In this document: positions 17,224 to 26,540 of the stretch, piece by piece
How positions within the stretch are numbered: the stretch's first letter is position 1
Layout of the letters: the number at the start of each line of letters is the position of its first letter
Translations under genes and position numbers: made by a program
The notes under the pieces: model-generated
The model's database searches: none
The model's input: only the letters and a program-made list of their open reading frames with translations
Told to the model about the DNA's origin: nothing
DNA from: WTFY01 sp965205275
Lineage (GTDB): Bacteria; Pseudomonadota; Gammaproteobacteria; UBA4575
Direction of reading: 5' to 3'
Assembly: GCA_965205275.1 (NCBI GenBank)
Contig: OZ242168.1
Span: forward strand, 1,364,001 to 1,428,000
DNA: 64,000 nt

Positions 17224-17880
17224 ATGTCAACTGAAAAAAAGAAACAAATCGCTGCTGAAGGTGCCTTGGATTATATACAAGTCGGTGACGTAATCGGTAT
17301 TGGGACAGGCTCTACTACAAATTATTTCATTGATGCACTGGCCCGTATCAAAGGTAAAATTGATGGTACCGTAGCAAGCTCGGAGGCTTCAGCGCAACGA
17401 TTGAGACATCATGGTATACTGGTGCTGAATCTGAACAGCGTATCAAGCCTGCCAATATACGTTGATGGCGCTGATGAAGCGACCCGCCACAGGCATTTAA
17501 TCAAAGGGGGCGGTGGCGCATTGACACGCGAAAAAATTGTTGCTGGCGTCAGTGAAAAGTTCGTGTGCATTGCAGATGATACCAAACTGGTAGACACCCT
17601 GGGCACGTTTCCCTTGCCGATCGAAGTCATTCCCATGGCAAGAAGTCACGTAGCCAGGCAACTGGTCAAACAAGGCGGGGCTCCCGAGTTAAGGGAAGGG
17701 TTTACAACCGATAACAGCAATCCCATTCTCGATGTACACAATCTGGAAATTTTAAATCCTGTAGAGAAGGAGCGGGAGATAAACAATATTGCAGGCGTGG
17801 TCACAGTTGGGATATTTGCATTACGGCCTGCAGATGTGCTGATCCTCGGCAAGGAATCTGGCCTCGAAATTATCCAGTAG
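17224..17880 (+). CDS. rpiA: ribose-5-phosphate isomerase A
   Basis: RpiA interconverts ribose 5-phosphate and ribulose 5-phosphate in the pentose-phosphate and Calvin pathways. The 218-residue product has IGIGTGSTTNYFIDAL, VDGADEA with the catalytic aspartates, and KGGGGALTREKIV with the catalytic Lys/Glu region. It is divergent from ilvA, a common gammaproteobacterial pairing. It works with Rpe (31.4 kb) and Tkt (45.2 kb) encoded in this window. Confidence 0.96.
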   Translation: MSTEKKKQIAAEGALDYIQVGDVIGIGTGSTTNYFIDALARIKGKIDGTVASSEASAQRLRHHGILVLNLNSVSSLPIYVDGADEATRHRHLIKGGGGALTREKIVAGVSEKFVCIADDTKLVDTLGTFPLPIEVIPMARSHVARQLVKQGGAPELREGFTTDNSNPILDVHNLEILNPVEKEREINNIAGVVTVGIFALRPADVLILGKESGLEIIQ

Positions 17881-18117
17881 GCATCCCTTGCTGGAGATTA
17901 AGCTTCGACTGAATGCCGGAAGTTCCATAGCTTTACAAGTCATGGCATTGAGCTACTGTAAAACTCTTAAAATCATTCTCACATCAGGCTGATGGGAAGA
18001 TGCCAGTGAGGTCGTCTAGGATTTTATTTTGTCTAGCCAGATTTTGACAGATCCTTCCGTACAAATCCGGCACAGGGCAAATACCTCGGAAACTGCAACC
18101 ACACAAAAGGCAATGGT

Positions 18118-18510
18118 TCAGCGTTTGGAATATTGCTCTTTCTTGCGGGCTTTACGCAGACCAACTTTTTTGCGCTCCACTTCACGCGCATCACGTGTAA
18201 GAAATCCGTTTTTACGCAGCTGCGGACGTAAATCCTGATTGTATTCCAGCAGTGCACGTGCAATACCCAGCTGCACAGCACCTGCCTGACCATTTGAACC
18301 ACCGCCCTTAACCTTGATATCAATATCAAAAGTATCGACCAATTCAGTAAGTTCGAGTGGCTGGCGAATAATCATACAGGACGTCTCGCGACCAAAATAC
18401 TGATCAAAGGCACGCATGTTGATCGTGATTTTCCCTGAACCAGGGCGCAGGTAGACCCGTGCAGTTGAACTCTTTCTTCGCCCGGTTCCATAAAACTGTT
18501 CTTGTGGCAT
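18118..18510 (-). CDS. rpsI: 30S ribosomal protein S9
   Basis: S9 lies in the head of the small subunit, and its C-terminal tail reaches the P-site tRNA. The 130-residue product begins MPQEQFYGTGRRKSSTARV and ends with the conserved KKVGLRKARKKEQYSKR. The ATG at 18510 is chosen over an upstream in-frame start because it gives the family N-terminus and lies 7 bp after the rplM stop codon. rplM-rpsI is a universal two-gene operon. Confidence 0.98.
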   Translation of the reverse strand: MPQEQFYGTGRRKSSTARVYLRPGSGKITINMRAFDQYFGRETSCMIIRQPLELTELVDTFDIDIKVKGGGSNGQAGAVQLGIARALLEYNQDLRPQLRKNGFLTRDAREVERKKVGLRKARKKEQYSKR

Positions 18511-18517
18511 GACGTGA

Positions 18518-18946
18518 CTAAAGCTCCAGCAGTTGAGGCTGCTGTGCAGCATGCCTGTGTTCTGATCCTGCGTACACTTTTAATTTTCGAAACATTGCCC
18601 GGCCTAATGGGTTTTTCGGCAACATCCCTTTGACTGCTTTTTCAATAACACGCTCAGGATGCTTCACATGCATCTCTCTGAGATTCATGGACTTGAGATT
18701 GCCAACATAACCTGTATAACGATGATATATTTTATCTTCCATTTTATTGCCGGTAACGCGTACCTTTTCAGCATTGATTACAACAATATAATCACCCGTG
18801 TCCACATGTGGTGTATAGATGGGCTTGTGCTTGCCTTTTAATCTTCCTGCAATTTCACTCGCCATGCGGCCCAGAGTCTTATCTGTAGCATCCACGAGAT
18901 ACCAGTCTCGCTGCACTTGTGCAGGTTTAGCAGTGGCTGTAGTCAC
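18518..18946 (-). CDS. rplM: 50S ribosomal protein L13
   Basis: L13 is an early-assembly protein of the large subunit. The 142-residue product has RDWYLVDATDKTLGRMASEIA near the N-terminus and KMLPKNPLGR-like GMLPKNPLGRAMFRKLKVY near the C-terminus. The start is GTG at 18946; the frame is closed by a TAG just upstream and no ATG is available. A Shine-Dalgarno sequence is weak. L13 is known to repress its own operon in E. coli, and the 5' leader here has a small ATTCC/GGAAT hairpin at about 18971-18988 whose role is untested. Confidence 0.97.
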   Translation of the reverse strand: MTTATAKPAQVQRDWYLVDATDKTLGRMASEIAGRLKGKHKPIYTPHVDTGDYIVVINAEKVRVTGNKMEDKIYHRYTGYVGNLKSMNLREMHVKHPERVIEKAVKGMLPKNPLGRAMFRKLKVYAGSEHRHAAQQPQLLEL

Positions 18947-19313
18947 GAGGTACGCCTATCCCTTTATCATTCCGAAAACGGGGAATAGTACCGGACATCA
19001 TATTTTCTGACAAGAAGAAATCTCTTCTTATATGAAATAACTCAAAGGGGACTGTTACTTTGAGAGCAAAGCCGACCTGCTTATTTGAGTATTGGGATAT
19101 ACTGGGAATCTCTGTTTTCAGACAAAAAAAGCGCAGGCTTTTGCTGCCTGCGCTTACAAACTACCTAGGAGGTAGATGGGGGAGTTTATAGTTTGCATTC
19201 AAACTATTACAATATTTGAATTTTCTAATATTTGTATATTATTGTCAACTGATTTTTATAAAATTTCACAAAATAGTGCCCTACCCCCCTAGTATGGGTA
19301 TATAAAACAAGGG
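18947..19313. other. intergenic region between rplM and the 2Fe-2S protein gene
   Basis: No gene is seen in these 367 bp. They hold the rplM leader (with a small inverted repeat ATTCC...GGAAT near 18971-18988), an intrinsic terminator for minus-strand transcription at 19124-19155, and an AT-rich stretch at 19200-19270. Confidence 0.6.
19124..19155 (-). terminator. rho-independent terminator downstream of the 2Fe-2S protein gene
   Basis: On the minus strand the stem AAGCGCAGGC / GCCTGCGCTT with a 7-nt loop is followed by a T7 run. It ends transcripts coming from the gene at 19314-19619 and insulates rplM-rpsI. Confidence 0.88.
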
Positions 19314-19619
19314 TTAGATTTTTAGACGGTCAACGACCACACCTGCTATCAGGTGCTTGGCAATGATTTCATCCAGGTCACTTTCATCTTTATAGGTGTA
19401 CCACACTGCATCCGGATAGACCACGGCTACAGGCCCTTCATCACAACGGTCAAGGCAGCCTGCCTGATTCACGCGTACCCCGCCCTGCTTTGCAATGCCT
19501 AATTCTTTAACTCTGTTTTTGGCATAAGCACGCAGTTCAGCGGCGCCATGATTCTGGCAACAGTTCCTGTCTTCTCGGTGATTCACACACATGAAAAGAT
19601 GGCGTTTATAAAAAGACAT
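19314..19619 (-). CDS. thioredoxin-like [2Fe-2S] ferredoxin family protein
   Basis: The 101-residue product resembles the small thioredoxin-fold 2Fe-2S proteins related to the NuoE/HoxE C-terminal domain. Its cysteines are in LFMCVNHRED, NCCQNHG and GCLDRCDEGP, which supply a plausible four-cysteine cluster ligand set. It begins HLFMCVNHRE as family members do. A good ribosome binding site (CAGGAGTAAG) precedes the ATG at 19619. A monocistronic unit is indicated by the terminator 160 bp downstream. The redox partner is unknown. Confidence 0.85.
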   Translation of the reverse strand: MSFYKRHLFMCVNHREDRNCCQNHGAAELRAYAKNRVKELGIAKQGGVRVNQAGCLDRCDEGPVAVVYPDAVWYTYKDESDLDEIIAKHLIAGVVVDRLKI

Positions 19620-20091
19620 CGCTTACTCCTGTTGCAAATTACCCATGACCACTTTTAATTATATACTGCTATCAAGGCTTAATACTTCCCGCCTGTTGCC
19701 TGTCTGGCTACATTATAAGCAGCACACAACAGGACCTATGGTATAGTTTTCGTCTCGCAAGGTGCTCCCATTAGCCTGACGTGCGGTTTTAGATGATGCA
19801 AGAATCATCGTCTATCTATTCGGGTATCGGAGAATACCGCGTCACCAGTATAGCCAGCTACTCGGCAATTGAAACTTTACTCCATACGATATATGCCGCT
19901 TTTGCCAGACCCCCACATTCATGATCAAGGGTGCATACTAAACCCGGCTGAGCATCTGGCCTCGAAGCAGTACCGTTCGAGTACGGTTCTTGAGTACGAT
20001 GCGACATCCAGGAGGCTCGCGTGCTTTTTCTCAAGCGATGGCCATGTATCCCTGGACCATTTTTTGATATACAAACGACACATAAGTACAG
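19620..20091. other. 472-bp intergenic region, no recognised gene
   Basis: I see no convincing coding sequence on either strand. Two small consecutive hairpins can be drawn: GATGAT/ATCATC at 19792-19809 and GGTAT/ATACC at 19823-19838. The length and these hairpins would allow a leader or small RNA before the glcF-like gene, but no terminator or known RNA family is recognised. Confidence 0.4.
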
Positions 20092-21342
20092 ATGTTGCCA
20101 ACCGGATTTAGCAAAAGAGATATTATTGCCGCAACCGATGAATGCGTCATGTGTGGGCTGTGTTTGCCTCACTGTCCCACTTACTCTGTTGCAAAAAATG
20201 AAGCCGAGTCGCCACGCGGCCGCATCGCTATGGTTCGGGCTTTACATGAAAACAAATTACTGCCCGGTCCAGCCATGGCGAATCATCTTGATCAATGCCT
20301 GACATGCATGAATTGCGCGGCAGTTTGTCCTGCCAAGGTAGACTACGGAAAAATCCTTGATGCAGGCCGTGACATCACAAAGAATCAGCACACATTCCTG
20401 TACCGGCTGAAACAGTCACTGTTATTAGCCATATTAAGCAAAACCGGAGTACGCAGATTCGCAAAATATTTTCTGTATATCTACCATGGTCTGAAAATAA
20501 ATCTTTTGTTGACAGGATTATCTGCACGATTTCCGTATGCGTTGCGTATATTTGCATTAATCCCTCACCAGCATAAAACAGATTTTGTCAGGCAACCGTC
20601 TGTCCTCTGTACACAAAAAACCCGGGTGGCACTGGTGAATTCATGTGCCGGTGATATTTTTTCCGACCCTGCAATTTCAGCGGCCGAGGTTATTTTACAG
20701 GCTTTACACTGTGAAACAGTGCGTCTTCCCCAAACCCATTGTTGCGGCGCCTTGCATCAACACAGTGGCAACACCCGAACAGCAAGGAAAGTAATCCGGG
20801 AATTCTGCAACTTGTTTGAAAATCGGAACTTTGATGTACTGGTTTCCCTGGCTACCGGATGTGCAGCACAAATCAATCGATACCCGGAACTGCTGAACAG
20901 CTCCCTTGCAGCCGAACTGGCAAACAGCCACATGGAGATCAATTCTTTTGCCGTAAAACAACTGGAAATGCACAATCTGAATTTCAAACCGCTGCCACAA
21001 AAAGTATTTATCCATAAGCCCTGTACACAAAAACAGGTCAGCGACGATAGGTATACGGTTGAAAAGCTGCTTGGACGGATACCTGAGGTTCAACTTGAAA
21101 TCTTTCGCGATGATTCAGCATGTTGCGGAGCAGGGGGTATGAATGTGTTCACCCAGGCTAAACTGGCTGATTGCCTGATTCAGGATAAAATAACCGAATT
21201 AACGTCCGGTCAGGCTGCATATCTGGTGACTTCCAACATCGGTTGCGCCCTGCACTTCCAGGCACAATTATCAAAAGTCAATGCAACCGTCAGGGTCTGT
21301 CATCCGATACAATTATTGGCTCAGCAACTGCTATACTCCTAG
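20092..21342 (+). CDS. GlcF-like (Fe-S)-binding protein with two CCG domains
   Basis: The 416-residue product has two 4Fe-4S binding motifs, CVMCGLCLPHCP (around 16-27) and CLTCMNCAAVCP. Two cysteine-rich CCG domains follow, with THCCGALHQHSG and SACCGAGGMNVF. This is the plan of GlcF, the iron-sulfur subunit of glycolate dehydrogenase, and of related heterodisulfide-reductase-type proteins. No GlcD/GlcE flavin subunits are adjacent, so its partner is unknown. coq7 follows after 1 bp, which suggests a function tied to quinone metabolism or electron transfer. The ATG at 20092 has no clear Shine-Dalgarno sequence; an in-frame stop lies just upstream. Confidence 0.85.
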   Translation: MLPTGFSKRDIIAATDECVMCGLCLPHCPTYSVAKNEAESPRGRIAMVRALHENKLLPGPAMANHLDQCLTCMNCAAVCPAKVDYGKILDAGRDITKNQHTFLYRLKQSLLLAILSKTGVRRFAKYFLYIYHGLKINLLLTGLSARFPYALRIFALIPHQHKTDFVRQPSVLCTQKTRVALVNSCAGDIFSDPAISAAEVILQALHCETVRLPQTHCCGALHQHSGNTRTARKVIREFCNLFENRNFDVLVSLATGCAAQINRYPELLNSSLAAELANSHMEINSFAVKQLEMHNLNFKPLPQKVFIHKPCTQKQVSDDRYTVEKLLGRIPEVQLEIFRDDSACCGAGGMNVFTQAKLADCLIQDKITELTSGQAAYLVTSNIGCALHFQAQLSKVNATVRVCHPIQLLAQQLLYS

Positions 21343-21343
21343 C

Positions 21344-21985
21344 ATGCGTGACTACAGTGCTTTTGATCATTTTTTATCTCATACCGAGCGTGGCTTTCGG
21401 GCTGCATTTGCCGGACTCGGCATGGGCGCTGACCCCTCTCTGGACGACAGCGTGGACACCGAGGACAGGCTGCAGGCATCCGACAAACAGGTATCGGCAC
21501 GACTGATGCGTGTGAACCACGCCGGGGAAGTTGCAGCACAAGGTCTCTATCACGGACAGGCATGCACTGCACGGAACAAGGAAGTGAAGCAGCAGATGAA
21601 AAACTGTGCACAAGAAGAGCAGGCCCATCTTGGCTGGTGCGATAAAAGACTTGCAGAACTTGATGATCGTCCAAGCGCTCTGACACCGGTATGGTATCTA
21701 GGCTCATATGCCATAGGGGCCGCAGTCGGATTACTGGGCGACAAGTGGAGCCTGGGCTTCATTTCAGAAACGGAAAAGCAAGTGGTACAACATCTTGACA
21801 GGCACCTCTCACGTTTGCCGGAAGATGACAAAAAGAGTCGGGAAATTTTGTTAAAGATACGTGAAGATGAGGCAAGGCATGATAAAAATGCCCGGGATGC
21901 CGGGATTTACAGGGCACCCAAGCCCGCCCGCCGCGCCATGCGTGCCGCATCCAGGGTTATGACCACAACCGCCTACTGGATTTGA
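21344..21985 (+). CDS. coq7: Coq7-type 3-demethoxyubiquinol hydroxylase
   Basis: Coq7 is a diiron hydroxylase acting on C6 of the ubiquinone ring, replacing the flavin enzyme UbiF of E. coli. The 213-residue product has the diiron ligands in RVNHAGEVAAQGLYHGQ (E62), EEQAHLGW and the C-terminal EDEARHDKNA. It begins MRDYSAFDHFL at the ATG at 21344, 1 bp after the preceding stop codon, so the two genes are co-transcribed. A longer frame from 21281 would overlap the previous gene and lacks the family N-terminus. Together with ubiH and ubiI this accounts for the three ring hydroxylations. Confidence 0.95.
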   Translation: MRDYSAFDHFLSHTERGFRAAFAGLGMGADPSLDDSVDTEDRLQASDKQVSARLMRVNHAGEVAAQGLYHGQACTARNKEVKQQMKNCAQEEQAHLGWCDKRLAELDDRPSALTPVWYLGSYAIGAAVGLLGDKWSLGFISETEKQVVQHLDRHLSRLPEDDKKSREILLKIREDEARHDKNARDAGIYRAPKPARRAMRAASRVMTTTAYWI

Positions 21986-22801
21986 TTATTCAGGAGAATT
22001 TATACCGTAGAAAATCTCACTCATCTCTTCTTTAAGCTGCCGTTCTATAGCCTGCAGCTCATCTCCCTGGAATCTGTGCGCACTCCCTTCGAACAAATAA
22101 TCGTCCAGCCTGAAATCAAGCAACTTCATTCTGGTATGAAATGTATTTCCCTGCTCTGCATTCATATCGGTCATTTGGTACTGATGCCTTGTCTTTTCGG
22201 ATAAAAAGTCCTGGATGGATGTGATTTCATGATCAATGTAATGTTTTTGACCCAAGATGTCCCGGGTAAATCCACGTACGCGATAATCAAGGATAATAAT
22301 GTCTTCATCAAAACTGTCGATCAGATAATTCAGGGCCTCAAGCGGAGATACCTGACCACAGGTAGAAACATCCATGTCTACACGAAAAGTATTGATTCCA
22401 TGGTCGGGATAGCACTCAGGATACGTATGCGCAGTTACATGGCTTTTATCCAGGTGTACAACGGCGGATTGCTTCAAAGCCATCCTTTGATCCCCTGCAT
22501 GCAGGCTGGAAGCCACCACCGCGGGTGACACGGGTTTCTCTGCAATCAGACAGGTGACACTGGACCCGTGTGGCTCATAGTCGTAGGCTGACATATTTAA
22601 AACGTTTGCACCGATGATTTCGGCCACTTCGCAAAGTACTTGTTGCAGGCGCTTTGTATTGTAGACCTCATCAATATAGCGCAGGTACTCCCGTTGATGC
22701 GCAGGAGTATGCGCGTAGCAAATATCGTAAAAATTAAAACTCAGGGTTTTGGTGAGATTGTTAAACCCGTAGAGCTTGATTTTTGAATGATCGATATCCA
22801 T
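21986..22801 (-). CDS. speD: S-adenosylmethionine decarboxylase proenzyme
   Basis: SpeD provides decarboxylated SAM for spermidine synthesis. The 271-residue product is of the E. coli (class 1A) type. It self-cleaves at K119-S120 in HLDKSHVTAHTYPE, generating the N-terminal pyruvoyl group of the alpha chain. FRVDMDVSTCG follows the cleavage site as expected. Its stop codon directly abuts the end of coq7 (convergent). speE is not in the window. Confidence 0.96.
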   Translation of the reverse strand: MDIDHSKIKLYGFNNLTKTLSFNFYDICYAHTPAHQREYLRYIDEVYNTKRLQQVLCEVAEIIGANVLNMSAYDYEPHGSSVTCLIAEKPVSPAVVASSLHAGDQRMALKQSAVVHLDKSHVTAHTYPECYPDHGINTFRVDMDVSTCGQVSPLEALNYLIDSFDEDIIILDYRVRGFTRDILGQKHYIDHEITSIQDFLSEKTRHQYQMTDMNAEQGNTFHTRMKLLDFRLDDYLFEGSAHRFQGDELQAIERQLKEEMSEIFYGINSPE

Positions 22802-22823
22802 GCAGTGCTTTAGTGCAGACTAT

Positions 22824-23255
22824 TTAACCGGGCAAGGCCCCTTCTGTAAGTACTTCATAGTCATACGTGATGTCCACGCTGCCACGCAGCATCATGACCA
22901 CTGAGCAATATTTGTCTACGGATAACTCCACTGCACGCTTGACTCGCCTGGCATCCAGGCCAGACCCGGAAAGAATAAAATGCAAATGTATTTTGGTAAA
23001 TACGGCAGGAACGGTGTCTGCCCGCTCTGCATCCACCTCAACCTGACAGCCTTCGACAGGTTGCCTGGCCTTGTTGAGGGTCCGCACGACATCAAAGGCA
23101 CTGCATCCGCCCATACCCACCAGTATCATTTCCATGGGACGTGCTGCCAAATTGCGACCGCCATGGTCAGGAGGGCCATCCATGACAACCGAGTGCCCGC
23201 TGCCTGTTTCAGCTACAAAGCTCATGTGACCGGTCCACTTTACTTGTGCCTTCAT
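22824..23255 (-). CDS. OsmC-family protein (YhfA-like)
   Basis: OsmC-like proteins reduce organic hydroperoxides through a cysteine pair. The 143-residue product starting at the ATG at 23255 begins MKAQVKWTGHMSFVAETGSGH, the typical YhfA-type N-terminus, and has the two conserved cysteines in VGMGGCSAFDVV and DKYCSVVMML. A longer frame to 23393 has no family support. The gene is 22 bp from speD on the same strand. Confidence 0.9.
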   Translation of the reverse strand: MKAQVKWTGHMSFVAETGSGHSVVMDGPPDHGGRNLAARPMEMILVGMGGCSAFDVVRTLNKARQPVEGCQVEVDAERADTVPAVFTKIHLHFILSGSGLDARRVKRAVELSVDKYCSVVMMLRGSVDITYDYEVLTEGALPG

Positions 23256-23398
23256 TTTTACGGCCTGACTGTGTTTCTCATCTGGACCTGACCAATCCTC
23301 TGCAGGACCCTGCCACCCGGTGCAGTATTGCACGCGGCAGGATATAACCCGTGCTGTGTAACCGTAAGGGCTTCTGGATATCACAATGGGCACCCGGT

Positions 23399-23941
23399 CT
23401 ACTGGTTCATGATTTGCTGAAACAACCTTTGATAGGATTCCTGCACTTTCCCCCCGAACAGCGGGTCTTCTGCCTGGGCCAGGTAATTATCCATTGCCTG
23501 CCAATCCTTTTCGTTGAGGTTCGCATTCAGGGCGGGGTACACCTGCACCTCTTCCTGGCTCATATGTTTTCTCTGTACAGAAATGTATTCTCTCAAGACT
23601 GTACAAAGCTCTTCTCTTTCTTGGGCAACGCCCGTCAATGCATTTTGTAACGCCTCAAGAAGCTTTTCAGTAAGTACGGGCATAGCGTCATGTTCATGAA
23701 GAAGCTCGTTTATGTTTTCACGCTCCTGTCCGTAATGCTCCAGGAAATATTTGAAAACAATATTCTCCAGCGGGTGATGAATATAATCGGGATATTCCTT
23801 CATATACCTGATTGCATCCAGGGTTGCGCCAAGGTTTGATAACTCACAATCTTCCAGCAAACGAAGCTGTTCTTCCAAAAACGTCAGAAGCTTACTGAAA
23901 TTAGTATGATCGTTGTGCAGTTTTTCAAGTATGGTTTCCAT
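23399..23941 (-). CDS. hemerythrin-domain protein
   Basis: The 180-residue product is an HHE cation-binding (hemerythrin-like) four-helix bundle. Candidate diiron ligands are H9 and H12 in LHNDHTNF, H55/H56-P-E in YIHHPLENIVF, H84-like in LLHEHDAM and H in RKHMSQEEVQVYPAL. Such proteins bind oxygen or nitric oxide, or repair iron-sulfur clusters. The ATG at 23941 gives the conserved METILEKLHNDH start; an upstream in-frame start at 24004 is less likely. It lies next to an OsmC protein and near a globin, a possible stress-response neighbourhood. Confidence 0.87.
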   Translation of the reverse strand: METILEKLHNDHTNFSKLLTFLEEQLRLLEDCELSNLGATLDAIRYMKEYPDYIHHPLENIVFKYFLEHYGQERENINELLHEHDAMPVLTEKLLEALQNALTGVAQEREELCTVLREYISVQRKHMSQEEVQVYPALNANLNEKDWQAMDNYLAQAEDPLFGGKVQESYQRLFQQIMNQ

Positions 23942-24151
23942 AACACTTATACATTGCCAGCATGCCAGAGCACGCATCATGCCGGTACGCCCCGGAACCT
24001 GCATAAAAGCCAGGTCCAGTCCGTTTTGCCCTCCTGTATCACCGGCAATCCCTATCCGAGGCCACTCCCATTACGCTCACCCATCGTGCGCTGCCCAGCG
24101 TTGCACCGGATATAAAGAAGTCCGGATAACAGTTTACAACAAATTCATTTT

Positions 24152-25144
24152 TTAAACCCGCAATACAGCGGCACCCTTCAGTCTTCCATGGCGTAAATCC
24201 TCAAGTGCCTGATTGGCGTCAGCCAAAGAGTATTGATGGATGTGTGTGCGCACAGGCATCTGCCTGACCGTTTCAAAAAACTCTACGCCATCCTGTCGGG
24301 TCAGGTTGGCAACCGAGGCAATTTGCCGTTCGCCCCAAAGAATTGCATAGGGGAATGACGGGATATCACTCATATGGATGCCCCCGCATACCACCGCACC
24401 CCCCTTGCGCACACTGCGCAAGGCTTGAGGAACCAGGCTTCCTGCGGGTGCAAAAATGATGGCACAATCCAGCATGTCGGGTGGCAACCGGTCCGAATCC
24501 CCTGCCCAGGCTGCACCTAACTGGCAGGCAAATTGCTGCGCATCCTGGTCATCCGGTCGGGTAAATGCATAAAAGTCCCTGCCCCGGTTCACAATGATTT
24601 GCGCAAGAATATGTGCGGCAGCCCCAAAACCAAACAGGCCGATTTTTTCATTATGTTGACATAATGTATCCGCAATTTTCAGACATCTATAACCAATAAG
24701 TCCCGCACACAGCAGAGGCGCCAGTTCTGCAGCATTGCTTTCACTGTCTATCGGAATGCAGTACCGGTAATCAGCAATCGTATATTCACAATATCCGCCA
24801 TCCAGCTGATACCCGGTGAACTTTGCATTTTCACACAGGTTTTCCTTGTCGATCTGACAAAACCCGCAATCCCCACACGTCCAGCCCAGCCATGGAATAC
24901 CCACCCGCATACCGGGTTTTAATGATGCACCGGTTCCAGCACTGACGACTTCCCCAACGACCTCGTGTCCGGGAATAACCGGTGTACGAATGTCCGGCAA
25001 TTCGCCGTCTACCAAATGCAGGTCTGTTCTGCAGACACCGCAGGCCAGAACTTTTACCAGCACCTCTTTTTCTCCAGGCTGGGGCACAGGTAGTTCAACC
25101 GGTTCAAGGGGTTGTCCAGCTGCATTCAGAATCATGGCTCGCAT
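24152..25144 (-). CDS. zinc-dependent alcohol dehydrogenase family protein
   Basis: This medium-chain dehydrogenase would oxidise alcohols or reduce aldehydes with NAD(P). The 330-residue product has catalytic zinc ligands C38 (ACGVCRTDLH) and H60-E61 (PGHEVVG), and structural zinc ligands C90, C93, C96 and C104 in a CGDCGFCQIDKENLC block. The nucleotide-binding loop LFGFGAAAH is an altered GxGxxG, as in propanol-preferring AdhA-type enzymes. The substrate is not predictable. The gene stands alone on the minus strand, 140 bp from the second insertion sequence. Confidence 0.9.
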   Translation of the reverse strand: MRAMILNAAGQPLEPVELPVPQPGEKEVLVKVLACGVCRTDLHLVDGELPDIRTPVIPGHEVVGEVVSAGTGASLKPGMRVGIPWLGWTCGDCGFCQIDKENLCENAKFTGYQLDGGYCEYTIADYRYCIPIDSESNAAELAPLLCAGLIGYRCLKIADTLCQHNEKIGLFGFGAAAHILAQIIVNRGRDFYAFTRPDDQDAQQFACQLGAAWAGDSDRLPPDMLDCAIIFAPAGSLVPQALRSVRKGGAVVCGGIHMSDIPSFPYAILWGERQIASVANLTRQDGVEFFETVRQMPVRTHIHQYSLADANQALEDLRHGRLKGAAVLRV

Positions 25145-25323
25145 AGTTGTCCTTTCTCAGATACAGACCCTGTACGCCATTGTACCGGGTCACAAGTCCG
25201 CTTTGATAATGGAAACAAACCACTTTACCGGTTGAGGCGATAAAAAGGTATTGCGGCGGTTGACCTCAATACAGGAATGGAGAATGAATCGCCCCGGGTT
25301 TACCGGAGACTGTTTAGTTTGAG

Positions 25324-26220
25324 TCATGCTGCTTGAGCCGACTCGGTTAGTTGATAATACATCATTTCGTATTCAGCAGGTGGTACATCGCCAATCGGTT
25401 GGAGCAATCGCCGATGATTGAACCAGTCCACCCAGGTCAAGGTGGCCTGTTCCACGGCCTCCAGGCCCCGCCAGGGACCCGCTTTGTAGATCACTTCCGT
25501 TTTGTACAGGCCGTTGATGGTTTCAGCCAAGGCATTGTCGTAAGCATCACCAACCCTTCCAACCGATGCGTTGAACCCCGCCTCATCCAGTCGCTCGGTG
25601 TAACGAATCGAGAGGTACTGGCTGCCACGATCACTGTGATGTATGACCCCTCGTGGCTTTCCCCGGGCCCACAGCGCTTGTTCCAGCGCATCCAGAACCA
25701 ACGCTGTCTGCATTGATTTCAGAACACGCCAACCCACGATAAAACGTGAGAACACATCCACCACAAACGCCACATACACAAACCCGGATCGGGTCCTCAC
25801 ATACGTGATATCGGCCACCCAAAGCTGATTCGGTCGCGCTGCGACAAACTGACGATTCACCCGGTCCAAAGGGTGATCGGCCAAGTCTGCCGGAAGGGTC
25901 GTCTTGCAGCGTCGACCGCGCCTGATCCCTGCCAAGCTCAGTTTCCTCATCAACCGCTCCACGGTGCAGCGCGCAGCCACAATCGACTCTCGCTTGAGTT
26001 GCTTCCAAACCTTACGCGCACCCTAAACACATCGGTTTTCATGCCCGACACGGCTGATCTCGATTTCCAGCACCGCGTCTGTGCGAGCACGGGCTGAGCG
26101 TCGCTGCGGATACGATTCCAGTTGTTTGACGCGATAATACGTCGACGGTGCGACCGGCAATACGGCGCAGATCGACTCGACACCGTGGTCGTCTCGATAG
26201 TGATCAATAAATGACACCAT
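25324..26220 (-). pseudogene. IS3-family transposase OrfB with premature amber stop
   Basis: The reading frame is continuous from the ATG at 26220 to the stop at 25324 except for one TAG at 26023-26025. There NRCV-stop-GARKVWKQL replaces the usual NRxVYGARKVW, so a conserved tyrosine codon has become TAG. Downstream the integrase core is intact, with D in LWVADITYV, D in VIHHSDRGSQY and E in NALAETINGLYKTE. Without suppression the catalytic half is not made from the orfB start. The frame meets orfA at a TAATG junction. Confidence 0.9.
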
Positions 26221-26540
26221 TACCTCGGTCGGCGGTCGAACTCCGCCTGGGCGAAAAAAGCCGCTGCCTTTCGCAAGATCTCATTCGCCCGCTTCAGTTC
26301 GCGTACTTCACGTTCCAGTTCCTTGAATTTCTGAGCGTGATCCGTCGTGAGACCAGACCTCCCTCCCTGATCAATCTCCACTTGTCGAATCCACTTTCTC
26401 AGTGTTTCCGGCGTACAGCCGATCTTTCCAGCAACCGATTGCGTTGCAGACCAACGCGATGAATGTTCATGTTCGCTGGTGAATACCAATCGAACCGCTC
26501 GTTCCCGTACTTCCGGGGCATAGACAGGTTGTGTTTTCAT
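26220..26540 (-). CDS. IS3-family transposase OrfA
   Basis: The 106-residue product is a typical IS3-group helix-turn-helix subunit (YAPEVRERAVRLVFTSEHEH, then IGCTPETLRKWIRQVEIDQG). It ends with a leucine-zipper segment (KFKELEREVRELKRANEILRK) and the AAAFFAQAEFDRR tail of this group. It appears intact and overlaps orfB at TAATG. Confidence 0.92.
   Translation of the reverse strand: MKTQPVYAPEVRERAVRLVFTSEHEHSSRWSATQSVAGKIGCTPETLRKWIRQVEIDQGGRSGLTTDHAQKFKELEREVRELKRANEILRKAAAFFAQAEFDRRPR

Noticed and set aside
18033..18329. 98-codon minus-strand frame overlapping rpsI
   Set aside because: It is out of frame with rpsI, which is a certain gene.
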